Positions 1-8,946 of a stretch of 49,834 nucleotides of DNA are shown here, one piece after another; position 1 is the first letter of the stretch; each line of letters opens with the position of its first letter. The stretch comes from an uncultured Acidobacteriota bacterium (GTDB taxonomy: Bacteria > Acidobacteriota > Terriglobia > Bryobacterales > Bryobacteraceae), in assembly GCA_902825945.1 (NCBI GenBank), contig CADECY010000052.1:1-49834 (forward strand), written 5' to 3'. The position numbers were made by a program, and so were the translations under genes. Under the pieces are notes generated by a model. That model saw only the letters and a program-made list of their open reading frames with translations. It searched no databases and had not been told where the DNA came from.

Positions 1-55
1 GCCTGTATGAAGAAACCAGCCGCGTCAACTGCGTTCCCTGCGTCCCTGCGTGAAA

Positions 56-84
56 TTTTCAGAACACCCCAGCCATGGGATAAT
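56..84 (+). promoter_or_regulatory. Candidate sigma-70 promoter for the SBBP-repeat gene
   Basis: TTTTCA at 56-61 and GATAAT at 79-84 are 17 nt apart, and the chosen start codon follows at 151. Both boxes are imperfect. An AGAGG at about 135-139 could serve as ribosome binding site. Confidence 0.3.
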
Positions 85-150
85 GAATGGACGTCCGAAA
101 CCACGGCCATTCGCGCCGCGTCCCAAGATACTTCAGAGGTCTTTCACCTG

Positions 151-2253
151 ATGCGGATTCCGCTTTCAATCTCCTGCCTTCTCCTCCTTGCGTCTTCCAT
201 CCAAGCCGCCTCCGAACGCGACAACGCGGACAAACTGCTGGGCTCGGCCTCGATGCGTTTCGAAGAGAACCGGGGACAACTGCCTCCGCACGTTCGGTAC
301 GCTTCGCGCTTCGGTGAGCAACCGGTCCTCCTGACCGATAGCGGTGCGCTCATGCCTCACGCCAACGGAACACTCCGCGTGTACGCTGCCGGCGCCCGCG
401 GACCCGTCGCTCTGACGCCGGAAAATCCGCTCGCCTCGAAGTCCGCCCACTTCACCGGCAACCGCGAGTCCGGGTGGAAAACCGGGATTCCGCACTTCGG
501 CACGGTTCGCGCTCGCGGCATCTATCCTGGCGTCGATCTCGTCTACCGCTCCAACGCCAAGCGCCTCGAGTACGACTTCATCGTCGCGCCCGGCGCCGAC
601 CCCGCCAAGATCCGCGTCGAGTTCGAAGGCGCCTCCGCGCTGTCGATCGGAAAGGACGGCGCGCTGCTCATTCGCGCCAATGGCACCGAATTCCGCCAGC
701 CGCGTCCGGTCGTCTATCAGGATGGCCCCGAAGGCCGCCGCGAAATCGCGGGTAGCTATCGCCTCACCGGACGCAACCAGGCCGCATTCACGCTCGCCGC
801 CTACGACCGCTCGAAGGAACTCGTGATCGATCCGATCCTCGCGCGTGGAACCTACTTCGGTGGCAACAGCGTCGACACCGCGATCGCTGCCGCATATGAC
901 GCACGCGGCCGTTTGTGGGTCACCGGTGTGACCACGTCGCGTGACCTCGCTACCGCCGGTGACCCCTATCGCACCGAACGCGCGGGTGGCCAGGACGTCT
1001 TCGTGGCTGTCTTCAATCCGCTGGCCAGTGGTCCGGATTCGTTGCTCTATTCCACCTACCTCGGCGGATCGGGCGACGATGTACCGCGAGCACTCGCCAT
1101 CGACGCGGCCGGAACCGCGCACGTCGCGGGCTACACCACGTCGAGCGATTTTCCGGTTCGCAACGGCTATCAGAACACGATGGCGGGCGACCGCGATGCC
1201 TTCGTCGCCCAAGTCAACCTCGTCGACCGTAGTGATGCCTCGCTGTGGTATTCGAGCATGTTCGGCGGCCCTCTCGCCGACAGCGCCAACGCTGTCGCAG
1301 TCAAGGATGGGCTCATCTACCTCGTGGGCCAGACCACCTCGGTCGAATTTCCCCTGCTCGGTGACGCTCCTCAGCGCAGCGTGCGCGGCGGTTTCGACGC
1401 CTTCCTCGTCGTGCTCGACCCCACCAAGATCGGTCAGCCCTCCGGCATCTACTCGACCTTCTTTGGAGGTGACACCACCGATGTCGGAACGGGCGTCGCC
1501 GTCACCAGCACCGGCGAAATCTACATGACCGGATACACGATGTCGGACAACTTCCCGATCGCGGGCGCGCCGTTCTCCGCGGTTTACAAAGGCCGGGGCG
1601 ACATCTTCATCACCAGGCTCGACATCCGCCGGGCCGGCCTCGATCAGATCCGGTACTCCACCTACGTCGGCGGTACCGATCTCGATCAGCCATGGAACAC
1701 GGTCCTCGACGCCGCCGGCCGGCTCTACCTCGTCGGCTCGACTTTTTCCACCGACTTCCCGATCAGCCAGGGTGCCTATCAGACGCAACTCGCCGGTGAT
1801 GCGGACGCCTTCGTGATCCGCTTCGATCCGTCGCAGCCGGCGGGCCAGGAACTCACCTACTCGTCCTACCTGGGCGGAAACAACACCGACACCGCCTACG
1901 GGCTCGCGGTCGACGCGCGCGGACGCATTCTGATCTCGGGCTACACCTTCTCGCTCGACTTCCCCGTCAAGGGCGACAACAACAACATCCAGCCCCTGTT
2001 CGGCGGTGGATATGATGCCTACGTCACCTGGATCGATCCAGCCGCGGAAGGCGCGCCGTCGCTTGCCTGCTCATCGTTCCTCGGAGCCGAAGGGAACGAG
2101 GTCGCCTATGGCATCGCGGTCAATGCCGCCGGAATTACGGTCGCGGTGGGGGCCACCACGTCGGCCAAGTTGGGAATCGACGAGGACGCCTACCAGCCCA
2201 AACCCGCTGGCTTCCAGGAAGGCTTCGTCGCCCTGCTGAACACCTGCCGCTGA
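151..2253 (+). CDS. Exported SBBP-repeat beta-propeller protein
   Basis: The predicted product is about 700 residues. It opens with a clear Sec signal peptide (MRIPLSISCLLLLASSIQA), which is why the start is placed at 151 rather than at the in-frame ATG at 7, whose extra 48 residues look non-coding. Residues from about 30 to 230 carry the N-terminal region usual in SBBP proteins (FEENRGQLPPHVRYASRFG). The rest is a series of roughly 55-60-residue repeats with recurring cores such as YSTYLGGSGDD, AGTAHVAGYTTS and DAFVAQVN, each a predicted propeller blade. This family is secreted and common in Acidobacteria; its ligand is unknown. The 3' end of the gene is copied several times just downstream (2254-2580). 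The family call is firm, the function is not known. Confidence 0.85.
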   Translation: MRIPLSISCLLLLASSIQAASERDNADKLLGSASMRFEENRGQLPPHVRYASRFGEQPVLLTDSGALMPHANGTLRVYAAGARGPVALTPENPLASKSAHFTGNRESGWKTGIPHFGTVRARGIYPGVDLVYRSNAKRLEYDFIVAPGADPAKIRVEFEGASALSIGKDGALLIRANGTEFRQPRPVVYQDGPEGRREIAGSYRLTGRNQAAFTLAAYDRSKELVIDPILARGTYFGGNSVDTAIAAAYDARGRLWVTGVTTSRDLATAGDPYRTERAGGQDVFVAVFNPLASGPDSLLYSTYLGGSGDDVPRALAIDAAGTAHVAGYTTSSDFPVRNGYQNTMAGDRDAFVAQVNLVDRSDASLWYSSMFGGPLADSANAVAVKDGLIYLVGQTTSVEFPLLGDAPQRSVRGGFDAFLVVLDPTKIGQPSGIYSTFFGGDTTDVGTGVAVTSTGEIYMTGYTMSDNFPIAGAPFSAVYKGRGDIFITRLDIRRAGLDQIRYSTYVGGTDLDQPWNTVLDAAGRLYLVGSTFSTDFPISQGAYQTQLAGDADAFVIRFDPSQPAGQELTYSSYLGGNNTDTAYGLAVDARGRILISGYTFSLDFPVKGDNNNIQPLFGGGYDAYVTWIDPAAEGAPSLACSSFLGAEGNEVAYGIAVNAAGITVAVGATTSAKLGIDEDAYQPKPAGFQEGFVALLNTCR

Positions 2254-2580
2254 TCGCCTTCGGCGTTGCGGGCTGGGATCGACGCCTACCAGCCGAAACC
2301 CGTCGGCCGCGCTGAACACCTGTCGCTGATCGCCGCTGCGTTGCGGACTGGGAATCGACGCCTACCAGCCCAAACCAGCGGGCCGCGCTGAACACCTGCC
2401 GCTGATCGCCGCCGACGTTGCGAGCTGGGAATCGACGTCTACCAGCCCCAACCCGCGGGCCGCGCTGAACACCTGCCGCTGATCGCCGCCGACGTTGCGA
2501 GCTGGGAATCGACGAAGACGCCTGCCAGTCCAAACCCGCGGGCCGCGCTGAACACCCGCCGCTGATCGCGCCGGGTTGCG
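2254..2580 (+). repeat. 76-bp tandem repeat derived from the 3' end of the preceding gene
   Basis: Four imperfect copies follow the stop codon. The anchor CTGAACACC is inside the gene at 2236 and recurs at 2312, 2388, 2465 and 2548, giving periods of 76, 76, 77 and 83. Each copy contains the coding end (GGAATCGACG, CCTACCAGCCCAAACC, CTGAACACCTGCCGCTGATC) plus about 20 nt of original downstream sequence. Relative to the gene, the copies lack an internal block of about 19 nt, and all but the last lack a GA(A/G)GAC hexamer; keeping that hexamer makes the last period longer. The period is not a multiple of three, so this is not an extended reading frame. This is the only content of the 341-nt gap. 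Confidence 0.85.
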
Positions 2581-2581
2581 G

Positions 2582-2587
2582 TACGAT
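2582..2587 (+). promoter_or_regulatory. -10 element TACGAT, leaderless start for the M81 gene
   Basis: TACGAT is followed by exactly 7 nt and then the ATG at 2595, so transcription would begin at or beside the start codon. No clear -35 or Shine-Dalgarno site is visible. The same spacing occurs before several other genes here. Confidence 0.4.
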
Positions 2588-2594
2588 CGGGTTC

Positions 2595-4136
2595 ATGCTC
2601 GATCGCCGCTCGCTCCTCCAGGCTGCATCCGCCGCGCCGTTGTTCGCGCAGGGCCGCAAGATGGTCGCCATGGCCGGATTCATGCACGAGTCCAACTCGT
2701 TCAATCCAGCCAAGACGACGCTCGCCGATTACGGACTCACCGATCCCGCGAGCGACAGCAGCGTCCTCGCGCGCTGGGAGAAGTCGAGCACCGAAGTGAG
2801 TGGCTACATCGAGGGTGCGAAATCGGCGGGCTTCGAACTCTTTCCGGGCCTGTTCGCCAACGCGACTCCAAAGGGCCCGCTCACCGATTCGACCTTCGAT
2901 ACGATCATGGAGCGGCTCATCGCCTCGATCCGCAAGGCCCCGAGGCTCGACGGCATTCTGCTCGCGCTGCACGGCGCGATGGTCGTCGAAAGCCATCCGC
3001 ACGGTGACGAGGAGATCGTGCGCCGCGTCCGCAAGGCGTTCGGCGATACGATCCCGGTGATCGTCACGCACGACTATCACGCCAACGTCTCACCCGAGAT
3101 CGTGCGGCTCAGTACGGTGCTGATCACCTACAAGCAGAATCCGCACCTCGATACCAAGGCCCGTGGTATCCAGGCGGCGACGCTCATGGGCCGCGTCTTG
3201 CGAGGCGAGATCAAACCGGTGCAGGTGATCGCCAAACCGCCGATGATCTACAACATCATCTTCCAATACACCAATCAGGAGCCGTACAAGCCGATCACCG
3301 ATGAGACCGTGCGTCTCGAGAAGGACCCGCGCTTCCTCGCCGTCAGCGCGCCCGGCGGCTATCAATACGGCGACTGCCCCTTCATCGGCCCGAGCGTCAT
3401 CGTCTGCACCAACGGCGATCGCGCCCTCGCCGACAAGGAGGCCAAGCGGATCTCGGAGATGATGTGGGCCACGCGCGACCGCATCAAGCTTGGCCTTCCC
3501 GATCCGGCCCGCGCCGTGCGCCAGGCTCGCGCCGAAACGAAGTTCCCGGTCGCGCTGTTCGATACCGGCGACAACATCGGCGGCGGATCATCGGGAGACA
3601 GCACGTTCATTCTCGACGAACTGATCGAACAGAAGGCCGAAGGTTGGGTCATGGTGATTGCCGATCCCGCCGCGGTCGAAGCGGCCAAACGCGCCGGACT
3701 CGGCGGAGCCTTCGACTTGGAGGTCGGCGGCAAGACCGATTCCATCCACGGCAAGCCCGTGCGCGTTCGCGGTACCGTGAAGTCGCTCCACGAGGGCAAC
3801 TACATCGAAACCGAGATCCGCCACGGTGGCGGACGCTATCACGGACTCGGACACTCGGCCGTCATTCGCGTGCAAGGCTCGACTCCCGATCTCGAGAACC
3901 TCCTGCTCGTCACCACGCGCCGGACCAGTCCGAACAGCATCCATCAAATTCAGAGCTGCGGCATCTATCCGGAGCGCCAGCGCATCCTCGTCGCCAAGGG
4001 CACCATCGCGCCGCGCGCCGCCTACGAGCCGGTCTCAGCCAAGATCATCCCGGTCGACTCGCCGGGCTCGACAGCCGTCAATCCGGCGCGCTTCCAGTAC
4101 CGTCACGTCCGTCCAGGACTGTGGGGCCTTCAATGA
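2595..4136 (+). CDS. M81 family metallopeptidase (MlrC / microcystinase C-like)
   Basis: The product is 513 residues. Residues 1-20 (MLDRRSLLQAASAAPLFAQG) look like an export signal with an RR pair. The MlrC N-terminal domain follows, with MAGFMHESNSFNP (His31), a central LALHGAMVVESHPHGDEE and THDYHANVSPE, which supply the zinc-ligand type residues of the family. The C-terminal MlrC domain shows DTGDNIGGGSSGDST near residues 317-331. MlrC is the linear-peptide hydrolase of the microcystin pathway, but homologues are widespread in bacteria lacking mlrABD, and none of those is nearby, so the substrate is unknown. The gene is convergent with the ankyrin gene, 17 bp away. Confidence 0.85.
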   Translation: MLDRRSLLQAASAAPLFAQGRKMVAMAGFMHESNSFNPAKTTLADYGLTDPASDSSVLARWEKSSTEVSGYIEGAKSAGFELFPGLFANATPKGPLTDSTFDTIMERLIASIRKAPRLDGILLALHGAMVVESHPHGDEEIVRRVRKAFGDTIPVIVTHDYHANVSPEIVRLSTVLITYKQNPHLDTKARGIQAATLMGRVLRGEIKPVQVIAKPPMIYNIIFQYTNQEPYKPITDETVRLEKDPRFLAVSAPGGYQYGDCPFIGPSVIVCTNGDRALADKEAKRISEMMWATRDRIKLGLPDPARAVRQARAETKFPVALFDTGDNIGGGSSGDSTFILDELIEQKAEGWVMVIADPAAVEAAKRAGLGGAFDLEVGGKTDSIHGKPVRVRGTVKSLHEGNYIETEIRHGGGRYHGLGHSAVIRVQGSTPDLENLLLVTTRRTSPNSIHQIQSCGIYPERQRILVAKGTIAPRAAYEPVSAKIIPVDSPGSTAVNPARFQYRHVRPGLWGLQ

Positions 4137-4153
4137 CGCCGTGGGCCTGAGAC

Positions 4154-5275
4154 CTACGGAACGGCTCCGGCTTCGGCGATCTTCACGCACTCTTCCTCTC
4201 GTGAGCCCTTGGCGCCGGACTTCGCCGGAGTCCACGCTGACGCCGAGATCGCGCCGCGAACGGCCTCCACGATCGAGGCCCTTTCCGAGCGCTTCTTGAA
4301 GCCCTTTTCGACCACATACTCGGCGTTGTGGACGAACTTGGCGTCCGCGCCTTTGGCGATCAGCGCCCGCATGATTCCCGGCTCCTGAAATCGGGCGGCG
4401 AGCCACAACGGCGTGGCTCCGATCAACTGCGGCGGAAAGTACCAGTCGCGGGCTGACCGCCGCACCGGGGTCCACGTTCGAAGTGGTGCATTCGGATCCG
4501 CGCCGTGCGCGAGCAGCTCCCGAACCATCGCTTCGTCACGCCGCATGATCGCGATGTGCATCGCCGAGAAGCCCGCTTTCATCGCGTTCGGGTCAGCGCC
4601 TTTGGCGAGCAGCATCTCCGCGAAGTCGCGGAATCCGGAATGAGCCGCGAGCGTGAGCGCGCTCACGCCCCACGCGTCCTGATCGTTCGGATTCGCACCT
4701 GCGGCGAGCAGCAGCTTCGCCGATTCGAGATCGCCCACCCGCGCCGCGAACAGCAGGGCCGTGTAGCTGCCGTGCGGAATCTCGGCGTTGTAGGGCAGGT
4801 AGCCATGCGGAGGAACCGCCATCATCTTCGCCCACGGCTCCGTGCGAGCCTGCACATCGGCCTTGCCCTCGAGCAGCGCCTTCACGGCCACTGCGTGCTT
4901 CTGGCTGACAGCCCACATCAGGGCCGTCTGACCGCGTGTCGCCCTCGCGTTCGGATTCGCTCCTTTCGCGAGCAGCAGCGAAACGGCGTCGGCCTTGCCG
5001 GCGCGTGCCGCCGCCATCAGCGGCGTCTCGCCTGCCGTCAGCGCCGCATTCGGATTCGCTCCTCTGTCGAGCAACAGCTTCACGATCTCGGCATTGCCGT
5101 TCATCGCGGAAGACCACAGCGGCGTGACCCCGAGATCATTCGCTGCATTGACATCGGCTCCGCTCTCGATCAGCCGCCGGACCTCCGTCACATCGTCTCG
5201 ATGCGCGGCCCAATGGAGCGGTGTCGAGCCGTCTCCATCGATCGCGAACGCGAGCAGCAGCTTGGCGAAGAACAT
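4154..5275 (-). CDS. Ankyrin-repeat protein, last gene of the six-gene operon
   Basis: The 373-residue product is almost entirely ankyrin repeats: DGSTPLHWAAHRDDVTEVRR, GVTPLWSSAMNGNAEIVKLL, ETPLMAAARAGKADAVSLLL, QTALMWAVSQKH and others, about eight to nine in all, with linkers such as GANPNA and GADPNA. A short hydrophobic start (MFFAKLLLAFAI) could be a signal peptide but is weak. The ATG lies directly against the stop codon of the DUF1552 gene (zero-base gap), so translation is probably coupled. Ankyrin proteins often accompany DUF1552/DUF1592 genes in Acidobacteria and Planctomycetes. The binding partner is unknown. Confidence 0.85.
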   Translation of the reverse strand: MFFAKLLLAFAIDGDGSTPLHWAAHRDDVTEVRRLIESGADVNAANDLGVTPLWSSAMNGNAEIVKLLLDRGANPNAALTAGETPLMAAARAGKADAVSLLLAKGANPNARATRGQTALMWAVSQKHAVAVKALLEGKADVQARTEPWAKMMAVPPHGYLPYNAEIPHGSYTALLFAARVGDLESAKLLLAAGANPNDQDAWGVSALTLAAHSGFRDFAEMLLAKGADPNAMKAGFSAMHIAIMRRDEAMVRELLAHGADPNAPLRTWTPVRRSARDWYFPPQLIGATPLWLAARFQEPGIMRALIAKGADAKFVHNAEYVVEKGFKKRSERASIVEAVRGAISASAWTPAKSGAKGSREEECVKIAEAGAVP

Positions 5276-6607
5276 CTAGACTCCCGAGACGGGATCGAGT
5301 GGAAGCCGGCCCGTGCTGCCACCGAGTTTCTCGACCGGCACATCGAACTTGTCCATCAGCGTGACCAACAGATTCGCGATCGACGGCTGATCGCGGTAGA
5401 CGAGGTGCTGGCCTCCACGAAGGCGGCCCGCTCCGCCGCCCGCGAGCAGCAGCGGCAGATTGTCGCCAGAATGCTTGCTCGAATTCGAAATGCCCGACCC
5501 GTACAGGATCGTCATGTGGTCGAGCAACGATCCATCGCCATCGGGAGTCGCGCGCAGCTTCGCGAGGTACTGCGCGAACAACTCCGTGTGATAGCGGTTG
5601 ATCTTCGACATCTGAGCGACCAGTTCCGGGATGTCGTTGTGATGCGACAGGGGATGGTGCGCTTCGGGTACGCCGATCTGCGGATACGGCCGTGCGCTCT
5701 GCTCCTTGCCGATCATGAACGAGATGACGCGAGTGAGGTCCGAGCGGAACGCGAGCATCTGCAGATCGAGCATCAGCTTTAGGTGATCCTCGAACGCCGC
5801 CGGCGCGCCTTGCGGCTGCTCCATCGCGGGCAGTTCGATCTCGCGTTGCTCTTGAGCCTTCTCGACGCGCCGTTCGACATCGCGGAGAGCCTCGGCGAAT
5901 TCGCCTACCTTGACGCGATCCGCTGGCCCGAGTTCACGCTCGAGCGCTCCGAGTTTGTCCTTGACCGAATCGAGAATGCTCTGGCGCTGCCGCAGCCGGG
6001 CCTCGCGAGCCGCGTGATCGGTACTGCCGCTGTCGCCGAACAGCTTCTCGAAAATCGAGCGCGGATTCCAGTCCATCGGCAACGGCTGCGTGGCGCTGCG
6101 CCAGGAGATCGTGTGGGTGTAGGCGCAGTTCAGATTGCCGGTGCAGGCTCCGGCATTGGCCGGCAGGTCGAGCGACATCTCGAGCGATGGCACCTGCGTT
6201 TCGCGAGCGAAGTGACGCGAGAGCAACTGGTCCATCGAAACATCGGCGATGATTTCGATCTCGGTGCGCCCACCGCGCGTGGTTCCGGTGAGGAAAGATC
6301 CGGACGCTCCCGCGTGGATGTAGTTCCAGTTCGCCTTGATTCCGGAGAGCACCGTGAGCTGATCGCGGTACGGCGCGAGCGGTTCGAGGATCGGCGAGAT
6401 CTCGAACTTCGAGCCCTCACCCTTCGGGGTCCAGTATTCCATCGCCATTCCGTTCGGAACATAGAAGGCGAGGAAGCGGTTCACCGGCTTCTTCGCCGCG
6501 GCTCGAGCCTGCGCGGGAAGCATCGCATCGAGCAGTGGCAACGCAACGGCGGCGCCCACTCCACGCAAAACGGTGCGGCGAGGCAATGACCGGTGAAGGA
6601 GCGTCAT
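5276..6607 (-). CDS. DUF1552 domain-containing protein, Tat-exported
   Basis: The start at 6607 gives 443 residues beginning MTLLHRSLPRRTVLRGVGAA, a twin-arginine signal followed by a hydrophobic stretch ending near LPAQARA. Longer in-frame starts would run into the upstream DUF1592 gene. The body has typical family features: FLAFYVPNGMAMEYWTP, the long middle helix region with VERRVEKAQEQREIELP, and VPEAHHPLSHHND. The family has no known biochemical role; it is nearly always next to a DUF1592 cytochrome, as here (10-bp gap). Placed fifth in the operon. Confidence 0.88.
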   Translation of the reverse strand: MTLLHRSLPRRTVLRGVGAAVALPLLDAMLPAQARAAAKKPVNRFLAFYVPNGMAMEYWTPKGEGSKFEISPILEPLAPYRDQLTVLSGIKANWNYIHAGASGSFLTGTTRGGRTEIEIIADVSMDQLLSRHFARETQVPSLEMSLDLPANAGACTGNLNCAYTHTISWRSATQPLPMDWNPRSIFEKLFGDSGSTDHAAREARLRQRQSILDSVKDKLGALERELGPADRVKVGEFAEALRDVERRVEKAQEQREIELPAMEQPQGAPAAFEDHLKLMLDLQMLAFRSDLTRVISFMIGKEQSARPYPQIGVPEAHHPLSHHNDIPELVAQMSKINRYHTELFAQYLAKLRATPDGDGSLLDHMTILYGSGISNSSKHSGDNLPLLLAGGGAGRLRGGQHLVYRDQPSIANLLVTLMDKFDVPVEKLGGSTGRLPLDPVSGV

Positions 6608-6617
6608 GGCAATGTCT

Positions 6618-8945
6618 CTATTGTGATCCTTCCAGCGATCCGCGTGTGAGGAACGGCGGACTCTCGACGATTCCCAGCACGATCGCGGACCAGCGATAGT
6701 CATGCTTCGCGGCATTGCGCACGATTTGCCGCACAGCCGGCTGATCGCGCCAATCGAGCGGGCGGCCCAGTGCGTACGCGAGCAGCTTCGCGGTCACGGT
6801 TCGGGGGAACGCCTCTGGATCTTCGAGCAGATGTGCGCGCAGGCCAGCCAGTCCGCTGACTTCAGTGCCGCCCGGAGTGGTTCCGATCGAATCGACCGGC
6901 AGTCCCGCTTCATCTTTCGAACGCCAGCCTCCGATCACATCGAAGTTCTCGAGCGCGAATCCGAGCGGATCGATCGCGACATGGCAGCTATTGCACATCG
7001 GATTCTTGCGATGCTCGGCCAGGCGTTCGCGAATCGAGACGAGCTTGGCGCCGGGCTTGCTGTCGAGCGTCGTGTTGAATCCGGGCGGTGGATCGGGAAC
7101 AGGCAATCCGAGGATGTTGTTCAATAGCCACTTGCCGCGCAGCACCGGCGACGTCCGGTCAGGATAGGATGTCGCGGCGAGCAGCGAACCATGCGCGAGC
7201 AACCCTCCGCGCTGGGTCGAGTCCGGGAGCGTCACCCGGCGGAATCGGCTTCCGTAAACGCCCGGCAAGCCGTAGTGCCGCGCCAGGCGCTCGTTGACGA
7301 AGGTGTAGTTCGCGCGCAGCAGATCACTCACGCTGCGATCCTCGTGGATCGTGCTCTCGACGAACAGCTCGGACTCCCGCCGGAAGGCGAGGAGCAGGCT
7401 CTCGTCGTAGTTCGGATAGCGGACCGGGTCGACCACGACCTCCGGTACGCGGCGGAGGTTCAGCCATTGCGCAGCGAAGTCCTGAACGAGCGACTGAACG
7501 GTTCGAGGATCGGCGATCATCCGCTTGGGTTCATCAAGAGGATTCGCGGACGAGAGCAGGCGCTCATCGGGAACACTTCGCCACAGGAAGAATGAGACTC
7601 TCGACGCGAGTTCGAGGTTGCTTAGCCTCGCCGGGCTGCGCTGGACGCGCAGCAGGAAATCCGGGTCGACGAGCATCCGTTCGAGAGCGAATTGAATGCC
7701 CGAGTCGAAGCCCGCATCGCGGCGGCCGGATTCGTAGAAGTCGAGCAGCGTGCGCAGGTCCGCATCCGTCACCGGCCTGCGATAGGCGACCCGCGCCATG
7801 CGTTCGAGGATCTTCTTCGCACAGTCGAGGGTCTCTTCTCCGCAGACGAAGATCGCACGCCGGCTCGGAGTGTTCTTGGCGATCGGCGCGGCGCCATAAG
7901 GCCCCCCGATTTGCACGGTGTCGATATTCGCCGGGTCCATGTAGACCTGATCGTTCGCGATCACGCGTCCGCGCTGGAGCGGCTGCGGCAGCCCTTCCGG
8001 CTCGAAGAGCTGCCGAACGAACGATACGCCAACCGTGTGCGGACCCGCGCTCACGCGCGCCGCAACCTCGAGACCCGCGTCACCTTCGACCTGCATGTAG
8101 CGTTCCCACTCGGGATCACCCGCGAATCCGGGTTCTCCGTCACCCGCGTAACTCTCCGCGGCGGCGCGCCCCCTGGCTCCGCCGCCCACCGTGAACCGCT
8201 TCAGTAGCTTTCCATCCAGCCGGACATCGAGCAGTTGCGGCCAGCCGATGCCCTTTAGGTAGTCCTGATATTGGCGCTGCAATCGGACCTTGACCCGGTA
8301 TTCCGCGGTGACTGGAAACGTGTGCCGCACCGCGATTCCGCCGCGAGACCCGAGCGGCAAGTCTTCGCTTTGGCGATCCTCCTGCAATACGTGCAGCGGA
8401 ATCTTGAAGCTCTCGACACGCGGGCTCGATGGCGGAAGTCCGGTGGCGAGCCTCGTTACCTGCCGCGCCACCGACATATAGCGCTCGAGGTGCGACGGAG
8501 AAATCGTCAGCGCATCCGCGAAATTGTCGAAGCTGCCATCCGCGGTCTCATCGCCCGGCAATTGCGGCTTTACATCGATGTCGAGCGCTAGCAAGTCGCG
8601 AATCGCGTTATTGTATTCGGATCGATTCAATCGGTGGACCGCACCGCCACGACGCGAGGTTGGATTCGCCGCCCAGGCACGATCGATGTCCGTTTCGACC
8701 TTGGTGATGATGGCGCGATACGTGGCGCGATCAGGTCTCGGAGCACCGGGCGGTGGCATTGAGCCCGAACGGAGCCGGGTGAGCGCGTGCTCCCACGCTT
8801 CGGTCTTGACGGGCTCCACGAGCGACAGACCGCCCGCTGGAGACTTCGCGCCATGACACGCGATGCAGTAGCGATCGGCGAAAGAGCGCGGATCCGATTG
8901 CGCGAACGCCACCGGAACCGCGAGCAACACCGCCGCGATTCGCAT
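6618..8945 (-). CDS. DUF1592-family cytochrome (DUF1587/1592/1588/1585 architecture)
   Basis: The product is 775 residues with a signal peptide (MRIAAVLLAVPVAFAQ). A c-type haem motif CIACH lies at 27-31. It is followed by the family's ordered domains: a DUF1587-like region (LALDIDVKPQLPGDETADGS, SPSHLERYMSVA), the DUF1595/DUF1592 core (FLLRVQRSP, RVSFFLWRSVPDE), a DUF1588 region with a second CxxCH (CNSCH at 651-655, then VAIDPLGFALENFD), and a C-terminal DUF1585 region. The length and order are usual for planctomycete and acidobacterial members. They are thought to act in periplasmic redox steps linked to polymer breakdown, though no reaction is proven. One base separates this start from the sulfatase stop. 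Confidence 0.9.
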   Translation of the reverse strand: MRIAAVLLAVPVAFAQSDPRSFADRYCIACHGAKSPAGGLSLVEPVKTEAWEHALTRLRSGSMPPPGAPRPDRATYRAIITKVETDIDRAWAANPTSRRGGAVHRLNRSEYNNAIRDLLALDIDVKPQLPGDETADGSFDNFADALTISPSHLERYMSVARQVTRLATGLPPSSPRVESFKIPLHVLQEDRQSEDLPLGSRGGIAVRHTFPVTAEYRVKVRLQRQYQDYLKGIGWPQLLDVRLDGKLLKRFTVGGGARGRAAAESYAGDGEPGFAGDPEWERYMQVEGDAGLEVAARVSAGPHTVGVSFVRQLFEPEGLPQPLQRGRVIANDQVYMDPANIDTVQIGGPYGAAPIAKNTPSRRAIFVCGEETLDCAKKILERMARVAYRRPVTDADLRTLLDFYESGRRDAGFDSGIQFALERMLVDPDFLLRVQRSPARLSNLELASRVSFFLWRSVPDERLLSSANPLDEPKRMIADPRTVQSLVQDFAAQWLNLRRVPEVVVDPVRYPNYDESLLLAFRRESELFVESTIHEDRSVSDLLRANYTFVNERLARHYGLPGVYGSRFRRVTLPDSTQRGGLLAHGSLLAATSYPDRTSPVLRGKWLLNNILGLPVPDPPPGFNTTLDSKPGAKLVSIRERLAEHRKNPMCNSCHVAIDPLGFALENFDVIGGWRSKDEAGLPVDSIGTTPGGTEVSGLAGLRAHLLEDPEAFPRTVTAKLLAYALGRPLDWRDQPAVRQIVRNAAKHDYRWSAIVLGIVESPPFLTRGSLEGSQ

Positions 8946-8946
8946 C

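Noticed and set aside
7..150. N-terminal extension of the SBBP protein from an ATG at 7
   Set aside because: A standard signal peptide begins at the ATG at 151; the extra residues are not signal-like and the candidate promoter lies within them.
166..1788. 540-codon minus-strand frame inside the SBBP gene
   Set aside because: Shadow frame: high-GC DNA keeps the antisense frame open; composition is Arg/Asp/Val-rich with no domain, while the plus strand has a signal peptide and repeats.
2236..2580. CRISPR-like array
   Set aside because: Repeats are 76-83 bp with no distinct spacers and clearly derive from the adjacent gene's 3' end.
4505..6589. Plus-strand frames of 425 and 268 codons across the ankyrin and DUF1552 genes
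   Set aside because: Antisense shadows of well-supported coding genes.
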